Shown one piece after another: positions 7,989 through 16,256 of a stretch of 39,508 nucleotides of DNA. The stretch's first letter is position 1. Each line of letters begins with the position of its first letter. The notes under the pieces are model-generated. The model saw only the letters and a list, made by a program, of their open reading frames with translations. It did not search any database and was not told the origin of the DNA. The stretch spans positions 1 through 39,508 of the forward strand of contig DASQSZ010000210.1 of NCBI GenBank assembly GCA_035642125.1, written 5' to 3'. A program made the translations under genes and the position numbers. This DNA is from CALAED01 sp937891035 (GTDB lineage: Bacteria; Actinomycetota; Actinomycetes; Streptosporangiales; Streptosporangiaceae).

Positions 7989-9611
7989 ATGCAGGCGGCG
8001 CAACTGACCGGAGTGGACGTGCTGACCCGCGGCGAGGTGCTCGAATCCGCCCTGCAGGCCAGGGACTACCTGGTCGCCAACGGGGTGCCGGCCGGGCTCG
8101 CGGCCAAGGATCCTCGGCTGTGGGGCGGCCGCGCCGTCGATCACAGCGGGCTCGGCTGGCTCGACCTGCCGCGCACGTCGAATGAGCTGTTGTCGCAGGT
8201 CGATGGGTTGGTCAGCGAGATCCGCTATTCGGGGCTCGACAACGTCGTCCTCATCGCCATGGGCGCCGAGGCCTTGGCCGCTCAGACGATCGTCGAGGAC
8301 GTGGGCGGCGGCGCCGCGCTGACCATCGTCGACGGCACCCCGCCGCTGACCGAGGTGCTCGATCCGGCGCGGCTGGACCGCACCTTCATCGTCATGTCGA
8401 GCAAGCGGGGCGCCGCCCTTGAGACCGAGGCCTGTCGCCGCATCCTCGAGCAGGCCTTGCGCGACCACGGCCTGTCCGAGCCGGAGATCGCCCACCGGTT
8501 CCTGGTGATCACCGATCACGGCAGCCCGCTGGACGGGTTCGCGCGCGAGCGCGGGTACCGCGTGGGCCTCACTGACCCGTACCTGCCCGGCCACTTCGGC
8601 GCGCTGTCGGCGTACGGCATGGTGCCGGCCGTCGTGGCCGGCGCCGAGGTCGGCCCGCTTCTCGACGAGGCCGCCGGCGTTCTGCCCTATCTGGCCAGGG
8701 AGGAGGCCAACCCGGGGCTGCTGCTCGGGGCGATCCTCGGCGGCTGTGCCCTGGGCGGTCCGCAGGGCGTGCCGCGCGACAAGCTCGTCATCCACACCAG
8801 CAGCCGGCCGCTGGGCGGCTGGTTGCGCCAGTTGGTCGCGGCCGCGACCGGCAAGCGCGGCCGGGGCATCCTGCCGCTCGACGACACCGGCTGGCGGTTG
8901 CCCGACCCCGGGCATGATGTGCACGGCATCGCGCTCAACCCGCGCAGCCCGGCGACCGCCGGAGCCGACACGTCGGTCTTCGGCCCGCTGGGCGCGCAGT
9001 TCCTGCTGTGGGACTACGCCGCGGCGGCGGCCGCCTGGCTGATCGGCGTCAACCCCTTCGATGGCCCTGAGGAGTACGTCACGGAGGTCGAGAACGACGC
9101 CGCGGGGATGCTCAGCACCGGCCCGCCGCTGCCGTCGGGCGAGCCGACCTTCGTCGACGACATGATCGAGGTGTACGTCGACCCGGCCATCGGGCATTTC
9201 GGCGGGCCCAACCTGCGCGACGTGATCGAGGGGATCGTCCGCAGCGTCCCGGTGAACGGCTATCTGTCGGTGGTGTCGTACCTGTCCGGTCGGCAGTTGC
9301 TCGCCGAGGGGTTCACTCAGCGGCTCGCCGAGCGCATCCGCCGCCCGGTCTCCTTCGAGTCGGGCCCGGGCGCGCTGCAGGGGACGGCCTCCTACCACAA
9401 GGACGGCCCACGTACCGGGGTGTTCCTCGTGGTCACCGCCGATGCCGAGGAGGATACGCCGGTGCCCGACCAGTCGTACACGCTGGGCTCGCTGCGGCTG
9501 GCCCGCGCGCTCGCCGACGTACGGGCGTTGCGGCGGCGCCGGCTGCCCGTCGTGTGGCTGCACCTGCGCGATCCGGCCGGCGGAACGGCGCGGCTGACCG
9601 AGGCGGTATGA
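7989..9611 (+). CDS. PGI-like protein 2, probable pseudoenzyme
   Basis: This 540-aa protein aligns with the upstream PGI over its whole length, sharing NPGL-LGA, DKLVI, GPLGAQFLLW, NPFD and YHK-GP-TGVFL. Every functional motif is altered. GMGGSSLAP has become AMGAEALAA. SSKSGGT has become SSKRGAA. GGRYS is PGHFG, so the arginine is lost. The base glutamate in AESTGK is alanine (A285 in AAATGK). FDQ is FDG, and the lysine of QESK is absent. The reading frame is intact and the scaffold is conserved, so it is not a decaying gene. I infer a catalytically dead paralog that may bind sugar phosphate weakly, or pair with active PGI or its neighbours. The start is ATG at 7989 after GAGGGAGGAGG. Its stop overlaps an ATG (ATGA at 9608). 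Confidence 0.85.
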   Translation: MQAAQLTGVDVLTRGEVLESALQARDYLVANGVPAGLAAKDPRLWGGRAVDHSGLGWLDLPRTSNELLSQVDGLVSEIRYSGLDNVVLIAMGAEALAAQTIVEDVGGGAALTIVDGTPPLTEVLDPARLDRTFIVMSSKRGAALETEACRRILEQALRDHGLSEPEIAHRFLVITDHGSPLDGFARERGYRVGLTDPYLPGHFGALSAYGMVPAVVAGAEVGPLLDEAAGVLPYLAREEANPGLLLGAILGGCALGGPQGVPRDKLVIHTSSRPLGGWLRQLVAAATGKRGRGILPLDDTGWRLPDPGHDVHGIALNPRSPATAGADTSVFGPLGAQFLLWDYAAAAAAWLIGVNPFDGPEEYVTEVENDAAGMLSTGPPLPSGEPTFVDDMIEVYVDPAIGHFGGPNLRDVIEGIVRSVPVNGYLSVVSYLSGRQLLAEGFTQRLAERIRRPVSFESGPGALQGTASYHKDGPRTGVFLVVTADAEEDTPVPDQSYTLGSLRLARALADVRALRRRRLPVVWLHLRDPAGGTARLTEAV

Positions 9612-9739
9612 GCGGGCTGCCGACACGGGACAGGGTGGAGCATGGCACCGATCGGCGGACCGGCGCGGCACGGCGGCGAGAAGCGGTCGCCCCGGCGCTC
9701 GGCCGAGGGGCGGCGGCGACGGGGGAACCGGGGAAGCGG

Positions 9740-11470
9740 ATGAGCGATGTGACGACCGTTACCTCGGGGAACGTGCGGATCACCGCACGCGCCTCGGTGC
9801 GCGACGCGGCCCAGCGTGTCCTCGGCCGGCTGTGGATCGACAAGGTGCCGGTACGGCTGGCCTCCGACGATCCGACTTTGTGGGGTCTGCCCCCCGGTGT
9901 CGAGCGGTGCTGGCCGGCCGCCCCGGGGATGACCCGGGCGTTGCTGCCGCGTTTCGGTGAGCTGGCCGCCCGAGCGCGTGCCGCCGGGCTCACCGACGTC
10001 GTGCTCGTGGGCCGGGGCGCCCCCGCCGCCGCGGCCAGGGTCGTCGCGCGCCACGCGAAGGCGCCGCTGACCGTGCTCGACGGCCTCGATCCGGCGCCGA
10101 CGCTGCGCCTGGGCGCCGACCCCGACCGGCTGCGCCGTACCGTCGTCGTCGTGACCGGCGGCGACGACGTCAGCGCCGCGCACGCCGGCATCCTGCGGCG
10201 GCTGCTGCGCGATCTCGGCTTGACTCACGACGAACTGGCCGAGCGTTTCGTCATGCTGTCCGACCACGTGACGGCGGCGGACGACAGGCCGGACGCCAGA
10301 ACAGACGATCTGCCTGACCGGGTGGCCCCCGTGCCCGAGGACTCCGGGGACAGGGTGCCGGCCGCCCCGCGCGGCGGGGTGTTCGGCGCGCTGTCGCCCG
10401 ACGCGCTGCTGGCGGCGGCGCTGGCCGGGGTAGACGTCCCGGAGATCCTCGACCAGGCCACTGCCGTCCTGCCGTCGCTCACCCGGCCGGAGAACAACCC
10501 CGGCCTGATCCTCGGCGCCATCCTCGGCGGGTGCGCACGGCAGGGCCGGGACAAGGTGGTCATCGCCGGCTTCGGCGCACGCTACCCCGGCCTGGACGAA
10601 TGGGCCGGCAGACTGCTCGCCGGCGCCACCGGCCGGCCGCGGGCCGACGCCCGGTTCAGCGGCGGCGTGGTGCCCGTGGTCCAGGGCGGCGGCCTGCCGC
10701 TGTCACCGGCCGGCGGTCTGTTCCTCGTCGCGCTCGACGGGCGTCCACACCAAGACGACGCCACCGTGACCGGTCCGCTCGGCGCGCAGTTCGTGGTGTG
10801 GGAGTACGCCGCGGCGGTCGCCGCCTACCTGCTGGGAGCCGATCCATTCGCGCCGGTCGGGACCGGCCAGGCGGACGCGGGCAGGGAACGGGCCGGGGAG
10901 CCGCTGTTTCGTGACCGCGACATCGACGGCTACGCCGACGACGGACACCCCGAGGGCGATCCCGGCGACGGTGACCATGACGGGCAAGCCGGCGCCGGCG
11001 CGGATGCCGGCCGGGACGCCGGGGCCGGGCCGGGGAACGTTTCCGAGCTGCTCGACGACCTGCTCGCCGCTATCCCGGCGCACGGCCACCTCGCGATCTT
11101 GTCCTACCTCGACCCTGATCCGTTCCTCGGGCAGGGGCGGGCGGTGCGGCGCCTGGCGGCGGCACTGGCAGCGCGCGCCGGCCGGCCGGTGACGGTCTCC
11201 TGGGATCCGGCGGACCTCGCCCCCGGTGGCGGCATCGGCGCCGGGCGGGGCCAAGGCGGCGTATATCTCGTGCTGACCGGGAACGTCATGGACGACAAAC
11301 CGGTTCTTGATGAAGGAGACAGGCTGACCCGCCTGCAGCTCGCCCAGGCGCTGACGACGACCCGGGCGCTGCGCGATCGCGGCCGGCCCGTCGCCCGCGT
11401 GCATCTGCACCATCGCTGGACGGGAATCGCCCAGCTGCTCGACGCTGCGCATCAGGGAGGCCGGGCATGA
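9740..11470 (+). CDS. PGI-like protein 3, highly diverged probable pseudoenzyme
   Basis: This third PGI-like protein (576 aa from ATG 9740) keeps the fold markers ENNPGLILGAILGG, DKVVI, GPLGAQFVVWEYAAAVA, DPF and LQLAQAL---RALRDRGRP. Its functional motifs are gone: GRGAPAAAA replaces GMGGSSLAP, VTGGDD replaces the SSKSGG loop, GGVFG replaces GGRYS, and the base glutamate is glycine (G295 in LLAGATGR). The FDQ and QESK residues and the HSTGQ-HKGGP loop are absent too. Two Asp/Pro/Gly-rich insertions are present near residues 178-210 and 375-430. An alternative ATG at 9608 overlaps the stop of copy 2 (ATGA) and adds 44 Arg/Gly-rich residues; I prefer 9740, where family similarity begins. Its stop overlaps the zwf start. 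The function is unknown; a regulatory or scaffold role in the glucose-6-phosphate branch is inferred. Confidence 0.82.
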   Translation: MSDVTTVTSGNVRITARASVRDAAQRVLGRLWIDKVPVRLASDDPTLWGLPPGVERCWPAAPGMTRALLPRFGELAARARAAGLTDVVLVGRGAPAAAARVVARHAKAPLTVLDGLDPAPTLRLGADPDRLRRTVVVVTGGDDVSAAHAGILRRLLRDLGLTHDELAERFVMLSDHVTAADDRPDARTDDLPDRVAPVPEDSGDRVPAAPRGGVFGALSPDALLAAALAGVDVPEILDQATAVLPSLTRPENNPGLILGAILGGCARQGRDKVVIAGFGARYPGLDEWAGRLLAGATGRPRADARFSGGVVPVVQGGGLPLSPAGGLFLVALDGRPHQDDATVTGPLGAQFVVWEYAAAVAAYLLGADPFAPVGTGQADAGRERAGEPLFRDRDIDGYADDGHPEGDPGDGDHDGQAGAGADAGRDAGAGPGNVSELLDDLLAAIPAHGHLAILSYLDPDPFLGQGRAVRRLAAALAARAGRPVTVSWDPADLAPGGGIGAGRGQGGVYLVLTGNVMDDKPVLDEGDRLTRLQLAQALTTTRALRDRGRPVARVHLHHRWTGIAQLLDAAHQGGRA

Positions 11471-13026
11471 GATCGCCCGCACGCATCGCGATATCGGGTC
11501 CAGGCGGCGCGTCGAACCCGCTGCGGGATCCACGGGACAAGCGCCTGCCTCGGGTGGCCGGGCCGTGCGTCCTCGTGCTGTTCGGAGTGACCGGCGACCT
11601 GTCCCGCAAGAAGCTGCTGCCGGCAATCTATGACCTGGCCAATCGCGGCCTGCTGCCCCCGGGCTTTTCGCTGATCGGCTTCGCCCGCCGCGACTGGGAG
11701 CATGAGGACTTCCGGCAGGTCGCCTACGACGCGGTCAAGGAGCACGCGCGCACGCCCTTCCGCGAGGACGTGTGGACGCACCTGGCCGAAGGCATGCGCT
11801 TCGTCCCCGGCACCTTCGACGACGCCGCCGCGTTCGAGGCGCTCGCCACATCGGTCAAGGAGCTCGACCAAACCCGCGGCACCGGCGGCAACTACGCGTT
11901 CTACCTGTCCATCCCGCCGAAGTACTTCCCGCAGGTGGTAGAGCAGCTGCAGGCCGCCGGGCTGACCGAGCGGGGAGCCGGGAGCTGGCGCAGGGTGGTC
12001 GTGGAAAAGCCCTTCGGCCACGACCTGGCCAGCGCGCTCGACCTCAACGCCACCCTGCACGAGGTCTTCCCCGAGGAGTCGATCTTCCGGATCGACCACT
12101 ACCTCGGCAAGGAGACCGTCCAGAACATCCTGGCGATGCGGTTCGCCAACACCATGTACGAACCGATCTGGAACCGCTCGTACGTCGACCATGTGCAGAT
12201 CACGATGGCCGAGGACATCGGCATCGGCGGCCGGGCGGGATACTACGACGGCATCGGGGCCGCCCGCGACGTCATCCAAAACCACCTGCTCCAGTTGCTC
12301 GCGCTGACCGCGATGGAAGAGCCGCACTCCTTCTCCGCCGAGGCCGTACGGGCGGAGAAGGCGAAGGTGCTGGCGTCGGTGCGGACGACGGGCGACCTCG
12401 GCCTGACCACCGCCCGCGGGCAGTACGCGGCCGGCTGGCAGGGCGGGGTGAACGTCCGCGGGTACCTCGAGGAGGAGGGCATCCCGCCGAGCACTCGGAC
12501 CGAGACCTACGCAGCCGTCAAACTGGAGATCGACTCCAGGCGCTGGGCGGGCGTCCCGTTCTACCTGCGCACCGGCAAGCGACTCAGCCGCCGGGTGACC
12601 GAGGTGGCGCTGATGTTCCAGCGCGCCCCGCACCTGCCCTTCGCGCAGACCGCCACCGAGGAGCTCGGCCAAAACGCGCTGGTCGTCCGCGTGCAGCCGG
12701 ACGAGGGCGTCACCGTGCGGTTCGGGTCAAAGGTGCCGGGCACCTCGATGGAGGTCAGGGACGTGAACATGGACTTCGCCTACGGCGAGTCGTTCACCGA
12801 GTCCTCTCCCGAGGCCTACGAGCGGCTGTTGCTCGACGTGCTCATCGGCGATCCGCCGCTGTTCCCCCGGCAGGAGGAGGTCGAGCTGTCCTGGGAGATC
12901 CTCGACCCGATCGAGGAGTACTGGTCCAAGCACGGCAAGCCAGAGCCCTACCGCGCGGGCGGATACGGCCCCGCCTCGGCCGACCAGCTCATGGCCCGCG
13001 ACGGACGGGCGTGGAGGCGCCTCTAA
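11467..13026 (+). CDS. zwf: Glucose-6-phosphate 1-dehydrogenase
   Basis: G6PDH oxidises glucose-6-phosphate to 6-phosphogluconolactone and reduces NADP(+). The dinucleotide-binding motif FGVTGDLSRKK lies at residues 39-49, EKPFG at 180-184, and the substrate-binding and catalytic motif RIDHYLGKE at 208-216. The length is 519 aa, normal for the family plus a short N-terminal extension. The start ATG overlaps the stop of PGI-like protein 3 (ATGA, 11467-11470), and opcA follows after 2 bp. The gene sits in the classical actinobacterial zwf-opcA-pgl order. Confidence 0.97.
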   Translation: MRSPARIAISGPGGASNPLRDPRDKRLPRVAGPCVLVLFGVTGDLSRKKLLPAIYDLANRGLLPPGFSLIGFARRDWEHEDFRQVAYDAVKEHARTPFREDVWTHLAEGMRFVPGTFDDAAAFEALATSVKELDQTRGTGGNYAFYLSIPPKYFPQVVEQLQAAGLTERGAGSWRRVVVEKPFGHDLASALDLNATLHEVFPEESIFRIDHYLGKETVQNILAMRFANTMYEPIWNRSYVDHVQITMAEDIGIGGRAGYYDGIGAARDVIQNHLLQLLALTAMEEPHSFSAEAVRAEKAKVLASVRTTGDLGLTTARGQYAAGWQGGVNVRGYLEEEGIPPSTRTETYAAVKLEIDSRRWAGVPFYLRTGKRLSRRVTEVALMFQRAPHLPFAQTATEELGQNALVVRVQPDEGVTVRFGSKVPGTSMEVRDVNMDFAYGESFTESSPEAYERLLLDVLIGDPPLFPRQEEVELSWEILDPIEEYWSKHGKPEPYRAGGYGPASADQLMARDGRAWRRL

Positions 13027-13028
13027 TC

Positions 13029-14051
13029 ATGAATATCGATCTTGCGGATACCACGACGCGGCGCATCCAAAAGGCGCTCATGGAGGCCCGCCACCGGATG
13101 GGCGGGCCGGCCGTCGGGATGGTGCTCACACTGATCATCGTCACCGACGAGTCGGCCCAGTACGACGCCGTGCGGGCGGCCACCGAGGTGGCCAGAGAGC
13201 ATCCCTGTCGCGTCCTCACGGTCATCTCACGCGATCCGCGGGGCGGCTCGTCGCGACTCGACGCGGAGATCCGGATCGGTGAGACCGGCCCGGGTGAGAC
13301 CGTGCTGCTGCGGATGTACGGGCCGCTCGCCGGGCACGCCGACTCGGTCGTCACCCCGCTGCTGGTGCCCGACACACCGGTGGTCACCTGGTGGCCGGGC
13401 CAGCCGCCGGACGTGCCGAGCCTCGACCCGCTCGGCTCCCTCGGCCAGCGCCGCGTGACCGACGCGTACGCGGGCGCGGACCGGATGCGGACCCTGGCCG
13501 TGCTGGCCGCCTCGCACAAGCCGGGCGACACCGACTTCTCTTGGACCCGGCTGACCCCGTGGCGCACGCTCCTGGCCGCTTCGCTCGATCAGCCCCATGG
13601 CGAGATCACCTCGGCCGAGGTCGCCGCCGAGCCGGACAGCCCGAGCGCAGAGCTGCTGGCGGCGTGGCTCTCGATCCGGCTGGGCGTGCCGGCTCGGCGC
13701 ACCACGTCGAGCGGGCCCGGTCTCACCGGGGTGCGGCTCACCACCACCGAAGGCGACATCCAGGTGACCCGTCCCGATGGGCGGGTCGCCACGCTGTCGC
13801 GGCCCGGCCAGCCCGACCGGCAGGTGGCGCTGCACCGCCGGCCGATGCCCGAGCTGCTCGCCGAGGAGCTGCGCCGCCTCGACCCCGACGAGGTCTATCA
13901 GGAGACCGCCGCCCGCTTCGCCCGCGATCAGGCCGCGGTGCGGACGCCCGACCGGCCGCAGCAGCGGGCGCGCGCATCTAGTGGTGGCGGCGGCACCGGC
14001 CGGTCCGGCGGGCGATCCGGCGGCCGGGCGCAGCAGCGGGCGAAGCCATGA
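13029..14051 (+). CDS. opcA: Glucose-6-phosphate dehydrogenase assembly protein OpcA
   Basis: OpcA is needed for full activity and assembly of G6PDH in cyanobacteria and actinobacteria. The 340-aa protein starts MNIDLADTTTRRIQKAL and shows family blocks such as DTPVVTWWPG near residue 115 and the C-terminal half with PMPELLAEELRRLDPDEVY. The last 25 or so residues form a Gly/Ser/Arg-rich tail. ATG at 13029 is 2 bp after the zwf stop; the longer open frame upstream is a zwf shadow. The stop overlaps the pgl start (ATGA, 14048-14051), so the two should be translationally coupled. Confidence 0.94.
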   Translation: MNIDLADTTTRRIQKALMEARHRMGGPAVGMVLTLIIVTDESAQYDAVRAATEVAREHPCRVLTVISRDPRGGSSRLDAEIRIGETGPGETVLLRMYGPLAGHADSVVTPLLVPDTPVVTWWPGQPPDVPSLDPLGSLGQRRVTDAYAGADRMRTLAVLAASHKPGDTDFSWTRLTPWRTLLAASLDQPHGEITSAEVAAEPDSPSAELLAAWLSIRLGVPARRTTSSGPGLTGVRLTTTEGDIQVTRPDGRVATLSRPGQPDRQVALHRRPMPELLAEELRRLDPDEVYQETAARFARDQAAVRTPDRPQQRARASSGGGGTGRSGGRSGGRAQQRAKP

Positions 14052-14827
14052 CCGCGCCCGTGGTCATGGTGCATCGCGACCAGACGCTGCTGGCCCAGGT
14101 GGTCGCCGCCCGGCTGGTCACGCGACTGGTGGACGTGCAGGCCGCGCGGGGCTCGGCCCAGCTGGTGTTGACCGGCGGCGGCATCGGCACCGCCGTGCTG
14201 ACCGAGCTGGCCGCCACCCCGGTCAGGGACGCCGTCGACTGGCGGGCCCTTGACATCTGGTGGGGTGACGAACGCTTCCTGCCGGCCGGCCATCCCGACC
14301 GCAACGAGACCGGCGCCCGCTCAGCGCTGCTCGACCACGTGGAGGTCGACCCCGCCCGGGTGCATCCGATGCCGGCCGCCGACGGACCGGACGGCGACAA
14401 CCCCGAGGCGGCCGCCGAACGCTACGCCGCGGCCCTTCGCGCGGCGACCCGGCCCGACGACCACGGCGTGGTGCCCTCGTTCGACATCCTCATGCTCGGG
14501 CTCGGGCCCGACACGCACGTCGCCTCGCTGTTTCCCGGCATGCCGGCGCTGTACGACGAGCGCGCCGTTGTGGCGGTCCGCGGCGCCCCCAAGCCGCCGC
14601 CGACCCGGTTGACGCTGACTCTGCCGTCGATACGGACGGCACGTGAGGTGTGGATCATCGCGGCGGGCGCCGCGAAGGCCACGGCGGTGCGCATGGCGCT
14701 GTCCGACGCCGGCCCGGTGCAGGTGCCGTCGGCCGGCGCCCGCGGCCGTCAGCGCACGCTGTTCCTCCTCGACAAAACGGCGGCCGGTCAGCTGCCCGCC
14801 GACCTCGACCGCGCCGCGGCCTTCTGA
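14048..14827 (+). CDS. pgl: 6-phosphogluconolactonase
   Basis: Pgl hydrolyses 6-phosphogluconolactone, the G6PDH product, to 6-phosphogluconate. The 259-aa protein has the NagB/Pgl fold motifs LTGGGIGTAVL near residue 40, WWGDERFLPAGHPDRNE near 75-90, and GLGPDTHVASLFPG near 155, a variant of the usual G-DGH-ASLFPG. The end of the protein is normal. It is the last gene of the operon, which lacks gnd, and faces a minus-strand gene. No strong terminator hairpin is evident after it. Confidence 0.96.
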   Translation: MTAPVVMVHRDQTLLAQVVAARLVTRLVDVQAARGSAQLVLTGGGIGTAVLTELAATPVRDAVDWRALDIWWGDERFLPAGHPDRNETGARSALLDHVEVDPARVHPMPAADGPDGDNPEAAAERYAAALRAATRPDDHGVVPSFDILMLGLGPDTHVASLFPGMPALYDERAVVAVRGAPKPPPTRLTLTLPSIRTAREVWIIAAGAAKATAVRMALSDAGPVQVPSAGARGRQRTLFLLDKTAAGQLPADLDRAAAF

Positions 14828-14869
14828 AGCCTCCGCACCACCGCGGCGATAAGCGACCGGAGCCGAGGT

Positions 14870-15028
14870 CGGCAGCGCGGGCGATCTTGGAGGTGGCGCG
14901 CCGGCCCACCCACGGCAAAGCGGTCAGCTCGGTGTCCCTGCGCGGCACGAGTTCGCGCAGGGTCCGGCCGGCCGGTACGAGACACCGCCGTTGACGAAGT
15001 CGTCGGCCAGCGGCGGCGAACCGGTCAC
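14870..15028 (-). pseudogene. Frameshifted ORF remnant behind the CMD-like gene
   Basis: On the minus strand a GTG at 15028 overlaps the stop of the CMD-like gene (GTGA). It reads MTGSPPLADDFVNG up to SYRPAG near 14960, after which the frame runs into nonsense and stops. A neighbouring frame picks up protein-like sequence at once (LRELVPRRDTELTALPWV, then GRRATSKIARAADL) until about 14870. The two parts together look like the start of one coupled gene broken by a frameshift. I do not recognise the family. A sequencing error or chance are alternatives. Confidence 0.3.
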
Positions 15029-15672
15029 GGTGCCGCCTGCGCCGGGTCCCACTCGACCGGGGGCTCGCCGGGGGGCGACCCGACCCGGAACACGCGTAGC
15101 TGCAGCGCGAGCGCCGCGTAGTAGCCGACCAGCGTCACCAGCTCCACCAGAAGCGGCCGGCCGAGGGCCGCGACGGCCTCGGCGTAGTGCGCGTCATCGA
15201 GGTCCCCCGCCACCGCGAGCGTCCTGGCCACGTCATAGACGACGCGCTCCCTTGGATCGGCGAGCGCGGGCCGCCGGCCGGCCCGCAGCGCGGCCAGTTC
15301 GTCCTCCGTAAGCCCGGCCCCGCGGCCTATCCGCTCGTGTGCGTACCACTCGTAGTCCGAGCGCTGGTGCGCCGCGACCGCGAGCGTGGCGAGCTCGCGC
15401 TCCCGGGCGGTGAAGGCGGTGCGGAACCTGAGGGCGGCGCCGAGTTCCTGCAGCGGCAGCCCGACCTGAGGGCTGTAGAGCATCGCGTTGAACGGGCCGA
15501 GCAGCCGGCCGTCGTCGTCGATCCAGCGCAGCGGCGGCCGCGGCCGGCCGCCGTCGGCACGCCCGCGGGAGGAGCCGATCGCCTCATAGACCGCGCGTTG
15601 CCCGGCGGTCAGCTCGGCGGCCGCGAGCAGCGGCAGCCTGTCGGGTGCGGTGTCATCGGTCACGTCCCGCAC
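15025..15672 (-). CDS. Carboxymuconolactone decarboxylase (AhpD-like) family protein
   Basis: This 215-aa all-helical protein has the CMD block RERELATLAVAAHQRSDYEW followed by YAHERIGRGAGLTEDEL in its middle. It retains the conserved histidine (YAHE), but the CxxC pair of peroxidase-active AhpD proteins is absent, so thiol peroxidase activity is unlikely. Members of this kind are often annotated as CMD family proteins without a known substrate. GTG at 15672 is the apparent start. It converges with pgl and stands alone apart from the coupled remnant downstream. Confidence 0.82.
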   Translation of the reverse strand: MRDVTDDTAPDRLPLLAAAELTAGQRAVYEAIGSSRGRADGGRPRPPLRWIDDDGRLLGPFNAMLYSPQVGLPLQELGAALRFRTAFTARERELATLAVAAHQRSDYEWYAHERIGRGAGLTEDELAALRAGRRPALADPRERVVYDVARTLAVAGDLDDAHYAEAVAALGRPLLVELVTLVGYYAALALQLRVFRVGSPPGEPPVEWDPAQAAP

Positions 15673-15719
15673 GCTACGCGACGCCGCGTCGGAACGGACC
15701 GGGTACGCCGGTGCGAGCT

Positions 15720-16256
15720 TTAGGTGCGCAGATCCTCGACGGTGATGTCAATGGTCCGCAGGTCGAGCCCGAGGTGATTCCGCGCGGCTGTGCGGATTCG
15801 GCGGCGGACGCGTTCGGCGGTCTGGGGCGCGGGCGTGGCGTAGCTCAGGGCGATGGCGATCTCCACGTGAGTAGGGTCGTCTGGATCGGGGAAGCGGCAC
15901 CCTCGTACCGTCACGCCGGAGACTTCGTCGGCCGCGATGGCCAGGACGGCGGCGGCCGCATGCTCGCTGATGGACAGCCGCATCGGGGGGTCGGCGGGCA
16001 GCGGCAGGCGATGGCGGCGGCGGGCTTCGGCCCGGATCCGGGCCATGAGGACCTCGACGAAGCCGGCAGGCGGGTCGGCCGGCTCGTCGCGCAGCAAGAC
16101 GGTGGCCCGGTGCACGGGGGCAAGGTCGGCGGCGGCCCGCCGACAGTGCGGGCAGCTGAGCTCGTGCTCGTCGAGAGCGTCGGCGGCGAGGTGGTCGTAG
16201 AGGGTGTCGCGCCGGCGGCCGCAGGCCAGCGACTCAGAGTCATCGGTCATCGCCAT
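15720..16256 (-). CDS. Anti-sigma-like protein: zinc-finger-like N-terminus fused to Asp23 domain
   Basis: The 178-aa protein starts with a putative zinc-binding anti-sigma segment: CGRRRDTLYDHL and then DEHELSCPHC, the H-x3-C-x2-C pattern of zf-HC2 anti-sigma factors, within the first 40 residues. The C-terminal half matches the Asp23/Gls24 pattern: ISEHAAAAVLAIAADEVSGV, then HVEIAIALSYATPAP and LDLRTIDITVEDL. It parallels the Asp23 protein at 16978 segment by segment. No membrane helix is visible, so it should be cytoplasmic. It overlaps the sigma-factor gene upstream by 10 bp. I infer that it controls that sigma factor and senses or joins the Asp23 assembly encoded divergently. The domain calls are good; the regulatory role is inferred. 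Confidence 0.8.
   Translation of the reverse strand: MAMTDDSESLACGRRRDTLYDHLAADALDEHELSCPHCRRAAADLAPVHRATVLLRDEPADPPAGFVEVLMARIRAEARRRHRLPLPADPPMRLSISEHAAAAVLAIAADEVSGVTVRGCRFPDPDDPTHVEIAIALSYATPAPQTAERVRRRIRTAARNHLGLDLRTIDITVEDLRT

Noticed and set aside
6210..9671. A 1153-codon open frame on the minus strand across two PGI genes
   Set aside because: It is an antisense shadow of GC-rich codons; its product is low-complexity and resembles no family, while the plus frames carry clear motifs.
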